Of a stretch of 64,000 bases of DNA, positions 56,701 through 64,000 are shown one piece after another. The notes beneath the pieces are model-generated. The model saw only the letters and a program-made list of their open reading frames with translations, made no database searches and was not told the origin of the DNA. The DNA lies in assembly GCF_902459465.1 (NCBI RefSeq), contig NC_047070.1, positions 2,666,001-2,730,000 of the forward strand, read 5' to 3'. Position numbers and translations under genes: made by a program. Each line of letters begins with the position of its first letter. The stretch's first letter is position 1. The stretch is from Asterias rubens. Its lineage: Eukaryota > Echinodermata > Asteroidea > Forcipulatida > Asteriidae.

Positions 56701-58728
56701 TTAAAATCAACAAGCCCCACCTATAATATCGATCTCTACTTCGGGGCCATTAAATGGGATAGTTGAGAAACAAATAGCCGGCTTATAGGAGACAAAAACT
56801 GATTTTGTTCCCTCAAAATATTATTTCGTTCCCTCAAAATATTACTTCGTTCCCTATATAAATATACAATTCTTCACCTATCCCTTTAGGGACTCCGATC
56901 TTTATCCCCACAACCCATTTTCGACCAAACACGATGTACGACCGCTATGTGAAAAGTTCAGTTACGTTCGTATTGGTTGGTGTATTTTAATTTTGTGATG
57001 CCCAAATCAAGCTTATTTTGATGAACAGAATAAGAATTTATAGTTTTGATAAATGCGCTTTCCTTAAATTAGACTGTTTTCAGACAGAAATATCTATCGA
57101 AGGAAAACACTGAAGTGCATTTTAAAACAAAAAGTTATTAACTTTGTTTTCCGATCCTTGTACTCTGTCCTTAAAGGATTTAGGTACTTTTTCAAAATGT
57201 CCATAGATTTACATTTAACTTACAGGGTTTGAAGATAATGATGGTGGAAAGCTTCCCTTTAAATATTACTTATACTGAGGTGCTGTATTATGAGAAATGA
57301 GTAAAAAATGTCATGAAAATACGTTTGTAAATGATTAAAATAATGTTCGTCTCATGAAATGAAAATTATTTTCATGACATTGTTTTACAGCACCTCAGCA
57401 CGTAATATTTGCAGGGAAGCTTTCTACTATCATTATCTTCAAACTGTGTAAGTTAAGTGTAAATCTGTGGACATTGTGTTTTTTGTCCTACAAAAGTTAC
57501 ATAGACCCTTTAAGTTGGTATAAGATTGTTTATGATAGAAAGTTAACCTGTCAGAGGGGTGCGGTCCAGCGCATCCACGAGAGCTTGATAATGGAATTGA
57601 AGCAACACATCTCGAAATGCGCTATACGCATTTGGTCCTTTCTCCTCCATTTTAGTGAGCAACGAACCCATCCGATCCTGTTAAAAAAAAAAAAAAAAAA
57701 AACGTTTGTTCGCGATTATCACACTAAGCTTTTATATTAGGCATCCACTAAACATCAACTGTTGATTGTAATGTCAGGATATACAGTAAATGGGACCTGG
57801 CATGGGACCTACACAAACGAAACTGTTAAACAAAGCAGTAAATTTGTTTTGGAAAGTCACTCGAAACATGATTTCGTTCCCTCAAAAGTAATAGTTCGTT
57901 CCTTAAAAAAAAATGCCCCCGCCCCGCCCGAAATACTGGTTCGTTTCCTCGAAATAATTTACATCCCTTGTATTGTTATATTATTCCATACCCTCGAAAT
58001 AATTTCTTTCACAAAACCACAAAACAGTTTTAAAAATTATTTGGACCTTTTCGTGTTTTGTTTCCCTCCCATCACCTGTCAATTTAGGGGCTCCGTGTCT
58101 TTTCACTTGGTGTATCTTAACACGCAAAAAATAACAAACCTTTGAAAATTTGAACTCAATTGGTCGTCGAAGTTGCGAGAGAATAATGTAAGAAAAATAC
58201 CCTTGTGGCACTTATAGCTTGTGTGATTTAAGATGCTTGAATTCGAGACCTCAGCTGAGCGCTCGAATTGCATTCAAATATTTTAGTGAGAAATTACTTC
58301 TTTCTTCAGTCAGGCCAGACATCTAATTCTTAGAGAAATTACCTCTTTCTCAACGTTATTTCAGAGGAAGCCGTTTCTCACAATGATTTAAACTATCATC
58401 AACCCTCCATTGCTTGCTATTACCAAGTAAGTTGTTATTCTAACTTTTGCAGTTTGTGTGACCATGGAGGAGGGTAGTGTGACCCAACGAGATTGTTTCT
58501 TTCTAAATCTGCACGGAGATGATTCTTGGGTATATAATCAATATTTTCCCTTCCAATTTAACCCATGACCTCCCTTACTTTAGGCGTAGGCTGTGATAGT
58601 AATAGGTCGTCCATCTGCTGGGGTGTGAAAAGCCCCTCCTGAATAAGATTATGCTTAATTCGATCGGGATCAATGTCCACCAAATTGCACCGATTTTTTC
58701 TCAATCGGTTTCTGTCTTGAATATTCAT
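53711..58728 (-). CDS. CARD-domain protein, 177 residues, four exons
   Basis: Minus-strand exons: 58728-58579, 57677-57548, 56614-56489 and 53838-53711 (the last least certain). Phases 0, 1, 1 all match, and the stop is TAA. Residues 1 to about 91 form a caspase recruitment domain built from the first two exons: NLVDIDPDRIKHNLIQEGLF, TPQQMDDLL, then GSLLTKMEEKGPNAYSAF and FRDVLLQFHYQALVDAL. The spacing of hydrophobic residues matches RAIDD/APAF1-type CARDs. Exon 3 encodes a linker ending VNIDISGHGSTAVV and STITI. Exon 4 adds a Pro/Glu-rich tail (AIPPEPPLEQWVLG). A 'cttttcttctacctag' acceptor at 58751 shows a further 5' untranslated exon exists. CARDs pair with other CARDs in apoptosis and innate immune complexes. 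No caspase, NACHT or kinase domain was found, so it is an adaptor or regulator, or the model lacks downstream exons. Confidence 0.72.
53971..54142. mobile_element. Foldback element, copy of the one at 36335
   Basis: 'gacctttttgaaaccacggc' at the left and 'gccgtttcgaaaagggcc' at the right, with the shared 'ggggccaagctagcctgagc' inside. Confidence 0.75.
55054..55437 (+). repeat. Family A repeat copy in a CARD gene intron
   Basis: Starts 'atggacactattagtaatcg' and ends 'caatagtgtccactgccttt'. Confidence 0.8.
55454..55634 (-). other. Open exon-like stretch between two repeats, unexplained
   Basis: On the minus strand, 'taacttgtctctgcag' precedes an open frame reading LSRNFKMNSWKFDLTSVC and SSLYSEWFDYLMTAI, ending at a stop overlapping a donor-like 'tctaaGTAAGT'. 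Its entry phase does not fit CARD exon 3. It may be an alternative exon, a fragment of a mobile-element gene or chance. Confidence 0.25.
55757..56135 (+). repeat. Family A repeat copy
   Basis: Starts 'aacaatggacactattggta' and ends 'caatagtgtccactgccttt'. Also in the CARD gene intron. Confidence 0.8.
57172..57514. mobile_element. ~340-bp foldback element
   Basis: The left half 'gtccatagatttacatttaa' and 'aagataatgatggtggaaag' is mirrored by 'ctttctactatcattatctt' and 'ttaagtgtaaatctgtggac', with inner arms 'tgaggtgctgt' / 'acagcacctca'. Related to the MITE at 18617 and to a right-half copy at 61320-61445. It ends about 30 bases from CARD exon 2. Confidence 0.75.
58090..58440 (+). repeat. Family A repeat copy, partial
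   Basis: 'tcacttggtgtatcttaaca' through 'ttaccaagtaagttgttatt', without outer termini. It lies in the intron splitting the CARD. Confidence 0.65.
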
Positions 58729-60016
58729 CCTTCAATATTTCGCAAAATACCTAGGTAGAAGAAAAGATCAAACAAAAATATGAGCTCAGTATATGTTTTA
58801 TTTATTTTAAATCTTTTGACATACACAATAGTAAAAAGTTGTACAGGGGCTGTCAAGGTTAAAATAAAAGTATAAAAACTGTCATCAAAAGACCCCTGCC
58901 AACGATACAACAATTTAAAAAGGTAAGTGCACTGAACAGTTAAAAAATCACACAAAAGAAAACATTAAAACGCAAGCAAAACCAGACTATTGAAAAAAAA
59001 ACCTGCACCCACAACATAAAACAGTGATATTACACTCGGCTGGCAGAACTCCCCAAAATGGTGTTTTATTTTGATATTTTGTTCGATGTCAAAGACTGTG
59101 CATTCTTCATGTAACTGTAATTATAAATTGTATTTATATTTATATGTGTACCTGTAAGTGGCGGCTATCCGCTGATGGATGTCAATAATAATAATAAAAA
59201 ATAAAAAATAAATGAAAAAAAATTCACTCATGAATGGTGCACGGTCACATGACCTCAGTACAGTCCCGTGAAAGTAGTCCCTGAACAATACGCGGGTGGG
59301 GGTGGGGGGTTTAAATGCAAAAGTATTTGTAATTATAGGGACCAATCCAATTTAAGATTTAAACATTAATCCTAAGCAAATTAAAATTCAAATCGAAAAG
59401 ATTTATATTTTACATCAAAACATATTATTTGGTCGCTAATAACAATCGTTTGGATTAGCGTTTACCCCCCCCCCCCCCAAGTTAGTTAGAGTGTTCATTT
59501 GAAAAGTACAATTTGGCTGGGATTGTAGTCTTGGCCTAAAGACGTATTTTAAAAATCATTGCTATACTCATCAGATGGTTTTATTAAAAACTCAAAAATC
59601 GAAGCATCAGCCAAACTGCAAGTTAATTTACTAAAGCAAACACAATTTAAGAAAGCATTATTTATGGCATATAGAATAGACCTAACAGCTAAGACACCAA
59701 TAGAGAACGCAGAAGTTGGCAAACAATTCCAAAACGTAGGCCTATCGCACTGTCCCCCAGGAAACTGAACAGAAAAAAACACTTTAGAAAAAAAACCAGA
59801 TTAAAAGGGTGTTCATGTACACCTACCACTAATACCAGTAGCCTACCACGTCAGAGAGTAAACTTGTTGCCAAATAGTTTTTAACTGGTAAAACAACAGA
59901 TTTGACAGTCAAACATTGATGACGTATCCAGTATATCAGCTAAGTAACTTAGTAAAAACCGGAAGTAAACCCTTTTAACACGGCGGACTCGGGTTGGAAT
60001 CTGGACTTCTTTACAG

Positions 60017-60073
60017 GCCGACATGGCGAGTAGGCCTACGTTGCGCCACATTTTGACGGAGGTCACGCTCCAG
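60017..60073 (+). CDS. Possible first coding exon of an unknown plus-strand gene
   Basis: A pyrimidine-rich acceptor ('tggacttctttacag') precedes GCCGAC and an ATG at 60023. Seventeen codons (MASRPTLRHILTEVTLQ) end at CAG before GTATAA. The surroundings are relatively rich in CG dinucleotides, as at many first exons. No continuation was found to the right edge, so this may be chance. Confidence 0.22.
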
Positions 60074-60629
60074 GTATAATTGGGGAAAGTCCCTTCGAAT
60101 GGATAATGTATCCTGTGCCAGTCAGATGATTTTGCGCCCTCTGCGGGCGACTGATATTAAAACCATTGTATTAACACACAATATTAAAACCATTAGCATT
60201 GTATTCGACAATATCTGACGTCACACTTCGACGTAATAACACCAGCCATCACCTTTCACCTACATTCATTTCACACGCATACCAACTTTACATTGTAGAC
60301 AATGCATGCAGACGACCGAAAGCGGTTATGCTTTCCCGCCAGTTTTTGATTACTCCGAAGTGATGATTGTCACTGCGCACGTCACATCGCCTCGGCCCAA
60401 TCAAAACACAGATACCTAAAGTTTACGACGTCACTTCACGTTTATCCAACGACATCATTGTAGTCCCATGAAATACTGGTTCTGACATGTCCCCCTATCT
60501 TTTGGAGGGTGGGGGACATAATATTAAATGTCGCCCCAATCTTTTTGACAACCTTTATCATTAAGCCCACGTATTGCACTGTTTAATACCAAACCCTGTG
60601 TCCCGCCGTGGGCATTAATCCTATGGTCC

Positions 60630-60925
60630 CTATGGTTAAAAAGATGTTGTAAAAGTAAAAAACACTGATCTACACTATGCCTCGAAATTACGTGCTTTTC
60701 TTTTTACCTCGTCCACTAACATGGTCGGCCATTTATGGGAGTCAAAATTTTGACTCCCATAAATGGCCGACCGTGATAGTTCGCGGCGTAAAAAGAAAAC
60801 CATGCAATTTGAAGTGATACTTGTTATATTCTACTTTTAAAATATATTTCTAATCATTTGCATTTTATAACAAACGGTTACAAACGCTTTTCAAAGACCA
60901 GCTCTCGTGTCAAGGGGCTTTATGT
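60630..60925. mobile_element. Family B foldback with eroded ends
   Basis: The centre 'ggtcggccatttatgggagt' is followed by its reverse complement. The outer parts match family B ('aaaatatatttctaatcatt', 'caaacggttacaaacgcttt') but the terminal 'aaggaacacgttgcc' is missing. Confidence 0.7.
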
Positions 60926-61319
60926 ACATGTCCACCGGACGGTTTTTGCATAGCCCCGGACACGATTGCATATGCAAAAGTGTCCGGAGCGGACAGTATT
61001 GCATGGCGGACACAATTGCATCTGACACCGGTCGTATATATTATGACTACATTGTTCCCCCTTCTTTCAAGACATATTGACGCCCATGTCAAGAAGGCCT
61101 TTAATTTGCCCAAGTTTGCATGACAGCATGGTTTCCCCTACCACATATAAAACTGAAATTTCTTCATCGACTTCCTGACAAAAAGTTGGTGTGTGTCCAC
61201 TAGGATGCATTGCAAAGTGCTGATATATAATTCACATTCAATTTAACATGCTAAAATAATGATCGCCTCACCGAGACGATTTTTTTTTTGGTGAAATTGT
61301 TTTACTCACTTCTTGAAAA

Positions 61320-61445
61320 CTGCTGCACCCGAGCGAGTAATATTTCCAGGGAAGCTTTCAATCATCTTAATACACCTAGAAAGTTTCATGTATAAATCAA
61401 TGGACAATTGTGTCTCGTGTCATAAGAAGTACCCAAACCCCTTAT
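61320..61445. mobile_element. Right half of a foldback element
   Basis: 'tccagggaagctttcaatca' and 'aatcaatggacaattgtgtc' match the right half of the 57172 element. The left half is weakly visible near 61150. Confidence 0.5.
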
Positions 61446-61638
61446 AAGTAAAGGACACAAGTGTACCAATGAATATTCTTCGAGAATAAAGAAACTGGCA
61501 ATCAGAACAAGTTTTGAATAATATACACAAGTTTTTAATAAAATTACAAATAGTACACAAGAGTCACATGAATTCTTAGTATTGTTTCATGATTAAATGA
61601 TATAAAGTACTTAACACATTTGAAGCAAAACTTTCTAA

Positions 61639-62030
61639 TCTTGCAGGAGTAGAACCTAAATTCTCTATCACAGGTGAAGAAATTTAAACAGCGCCCTCTA
61701 CTAAATTAAAGGAACAAAAGAAACTTATTCGAGATTATACAGGCTAGGCATGATGACATCCTTGGAAAATAGTACTAGTAATATTTTATCGAGAACCACG
61801 GCTGACCTATATGTACATATAGGTCAGCCGTGGTTCTCGATAAAATCTTGCAGGAGTAGAACCTAAATTTATTATCACTGGCGACGAAATTTAAACAGCG
61901 CCCTCTACTAAATTTAAGAAACAAAAGAAACTTATTTGAGATTATACAGGCTAGGCATGATGACATCCTTGGAAAATAGTACTAGTAATATTTTATCGAG
62001 AAACACGGCTGACCTATGTGTACACATTGT
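61639..62030. repeat. ~180-bp direct duplication with an inverted junction
   Basis: Unit 1 (61639-61820) and unit 2 (61847-62030) share 'tcttgcaggagtagaaccta', 'aaacagcgccctctactaaa', 'gaaacttatt' and 'gatgacatccttggaaaata'. Between them the end of unit 1 ('cgagaaccacggctgaccta') is followed by its own reverse complement ('taggtcagccgtggttctcg'). Confidence 0.85.
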
Positions 62031-62472
62031 CTAGGCATTAATATACTATTCAGATTATTTTATTATTCACAATATAAGTCTGATTTTTGCAAGGAAAAAA
62101 AAAATCGAAAAAACTAAACTAAAAGTAGGATGGATATCATGCCTGTAGAGCAAGACACCATTCATGTTTTGTGTAATCTGTATTTTGTTACCGCATACCT
62201 TTCCATATCGTGACCAAACTTATACATGAAATTAAAATACCTATGCAAATTCCTGTCAGGAAATTTATATGAAAAAACATGCACAATTTTTAGCTTGTAT
62301 GTAATCACACTGTCATTAATTTGGGTTATAAAAATTTGCTATAGATTTTTAAAAAGAGGTTATCATCTAAAAAGGTAATTGTTTTGGCAAATCAAAGCAT
62401 CAGTTCATCTGAGACGAATTTCAGTATTTAAAAAAGGTTGATCTTCCAAAAGTACCTTTAAAATACTTTTTA

Positions 62473-62711
62473 AAGACACTGGACACTTACTGGACACTAT
62501 TGGTAATTGTCAAAGACCAGTCTTCTCACTCAAAATCAAGTTCAAATATTTTAGTGGAAAATTACTTCTTTCTCGAAAACTACGCTACTTCAGAGACGGC
62601 CGTTTCTCAAAAAGTGTTATACTATCAACAGCTCTCCATTGCTTGTTATCAAGTAATTTTTTACGCTAACGATTATTTTGAGTAATAACCAATAGTGTCC
62701 ATGCCTTTAAA
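62473..62711 (+). repeat. Family A repeat copy, internally deleted
   Basis: Starts 'aaagacactggacacttact' with a duplicated 'actggacact', and ends 'caatagtgtccatgccttta'. Confidence 0.7.
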
Positions 62712-62901
62712 CTGTCTAATTCTTATCCATAAACATTATACCTTAGTTTGCAATTGAAACGAAGAGTAAGTTAAAAACCATTATAATTTGTCTGCATTCC
62801 AGAGACGATGAAGGAAGAGTCTGAAACCTTCCCCTTCATGTCTCTCGTCATTCTGAATGTGACCCTATAAAAGGTTCAACAGAAAAATTTACACTGCGCC
62901 A

Positions 62902-63306
62902 TTATAGAGGTGCCCTACAAATAGTGGAGTAATTACAAAATGTACACCCTGCCTTTAAAAGGACAACTGTATAAAGCCAGCTGGGTTGAGTATCTTCTTG
63001 AGGAGAATAAAAACTCAACTTTGAGTGAGTAAGATCATGTCCCAATGCACCTCTGACATAAACATCAAAATCAAAAGTAGTGTTGGGGTATAATTCCCCC
63101 AAAGATAAGGCTTCAACATCTGCAACCGATTTCCAACCAGAAACTCCATTAATGCATAAATACGTTAGAATTGGTACCTCCTATTATGGCAAAGTTGTTG
63201 TTACCTGTTATGGTAACATTTCTACCCTGACCCCTTCCAGTTACGACCCCCGCAGTTCTTGAACTTTCCTGTCTCACAGGCTGTCCATCAACTTCATCCA
63301 AGTCGA
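62902..63306 (-). CDS. 3' exons of a likely tandem relative of the CARD gene (5' partial)
   Basis: Minus-strand exon 63306-63205 follows 'cttttttatgcag' and encodes VDLDEVDGQPVRQESSRTA and GRNVTIT, entering and leaving in phase 1. That is exactly like the linker exon of the CARD gene at 56614-56489 (TDEMDGAPLNQ... NIDISG), with the same DExDGxPxxQ start and a comparable end. Exon 63119-62902 follows 'gaaatcggttgcag' in phase 1 and encodes DVEALSLGELYPNTTFDFDV and on to a TAA. Its last ~25 codons overlap family A-like sequence, so the true exon may stop at an AGAG/GTGCAT donor near 63050. The CARD exons would lie beyond 64000. Homology is inferred from short similarity and phase. Confidence 0.42.
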
Positions 63307-63436
63307 CTGCATAAAAAAGGAAACAGAAAACCATGATTAAATCATTGAAAATATGGTCTAAGTAGGACTTATTAAATGAATTTTCCACAAAACACAGCCA
63401 ATACTTTCAAAATTTTCGTTTATGTTTCGACTAATA

Positions 63437-63616
63437 TCGGTTGGTGGCGCTGTTTCCTGCTCAGCCACTGGATGGTGGTTTGGCCGATTGTGTCCTCCCC
63501 GGGGGTGAAACTTGGGATATGAGGGAGTCCCATAAACCCCAAGTTTCACCCAGGTGAGGACACAATCTGCCAAACCACCGTCCAGTGGCAGTAGCAGGAA
63601 ACAGCGCCACCAACCG
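63437..63616. mobile_element. 180-bp palindromic element
   Basis: Left arm 'cggttggtggcgctgtttcc' is matched by 'ggaaacagcgccaccaaccg' at the right end. Inner arms 'gtgaaacttggg' and 'cccaagtttcac' also pair. Confidence 0.85.
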
Positions 63617-63849
63617 ACTGGTGGTGCCTCATTCTGAGGATGACTAGTGATACTAGTTGAAACGTAAACAAAAACTACGTATTGGCTGTGTTTTGTAGAA
63701 AATTCATATAATAAGTTGATATTTTACCAGCCTGATGAACGTCTTTGATGGTATAAGTAGGATTTGAAACTGTGCATGGTGGAAGTATAACTAAGAGAGG
63801 TGTGTGGTAACACCCTGTGAATATCTCTTCATAGTAGTATGTTGGTTCA

Positions 63850-63910
63850 GAAAAGAACTGGTGGTGGATGACTCAATGTTTCGATCAGTATGCTCTGATC
63901 ATCCTCAGGG
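63850..63910. repeat. Hairpin repeat, GATCAGTATGCTCTGATC type
   Basis: 'atgtttcgatcagtatgctc' followed by 'tgatcatcctcagggga'. Matches the copies at 34790 and 42945. Confidence 0.5.
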
Positions 63911-64000
63911 GAATGCTGGACTAAGGCCATTAACTATTTTCTAAAAATAATTTTTGTCTCGTTGAGAGGGAATTTATTTTCAAATGTATATTTACAATGG

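Larger units (their letters stand above)
58751..62901. other. Region upstream of the CARD gene
   Basis: It holds the unidentified 5' end of the CARD gene, one possible plus-strand exon (60017-60073), a family B foldback (60630-60925), hairpins around 'gtccggagcggaca' near 60960-61030, a foldback end (61320-61445), a tandem duplication (61639-62030) and a short family A copy (62473-62711). Runs of C at about 59465 and A/T-rich DNA from 58900 to 59950 hold nothing else identifiable. Confidence 0.45.

Noticed and set aside
58452..58563. Plus-strand exon starting MEEGSVTQRDCFF
   Set aside because: It overlaps the opposite strand beside CARD exon 1, ends in a stop with no donor and has no recognisable similarity.
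1..64000. Prokaryotic features: operons, CRISPR arrays, prophage, integrons
   Set aside because: Dispersed short exons, GT-AG introns, AATAAA signals and SINE/MITE repeats show animal nuclear DNA; no array of regular spacers was seen.

Overview
This window is animal nuclear DNA, most likely from an echinoderm and perhaps a sea star; the taxon is inferred from the style of the repeats and was not checked. The genes are intron-rich with GT-AG splice sites and AATAAA poly(A) signals. No long open frame, operon, rRNA, CRISPR array or phage gene is present. Most of the sequence is introns and intergenic DNA packed with short interspersed elements and foldback (MITE-like) elements. At least twenty copies of one ~400-bp family were counted.

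Layout. (1) 1-21.3 kb, + strand: MMS19, the HEAT-repeat scaffold of the cytosolic iron-sulfur targeting complex. Twenty-one exons join with consistent phase to about 1,000 codons and a stop at 21220; only the extreme N-terminus is missing on the left. (2) 24.9-28.1 kb, + strand: a two-exon gene for a 108-residue protein I do not recognise. (3) 34.0-41.4 kb, - strand, with possible 5' leader exons up to 48.4 kb: a six-exon gene for a secreted 322-residue prohormone. It has a signal peptide, two furin-type sites and a C-terminal cystine-knot domain whose layout matches the prothoracicotropic hormone (PTTH)/Trunk family. (4) 53.7-58.8 kb, - strand: a four-exon gene for a small CARD protein of 177 residues. 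(5) 62.9-63.3 kb, - strand: the 3' end of what looks like a tandem relative of the CARD gene, with the rest beyond the right edge.

The genes do not form one pathway. MMS19 is housekeeping (Fe-S delivery, genome stability), the PTTH/Trunk-like gene would encode an extracellular signal, and the CARD genes would act in apoptosis or innate immune signalling. The most notable content is the PTTH/Trunk-like prohormone, which can be assembled only by joining six short exons, and the CARD cluster, also hidden in exons of 43-50 codons. The repeats show clear layering: several palindromic elements sit inside copies of the commonest repeat, so their relative ages can be read directly.
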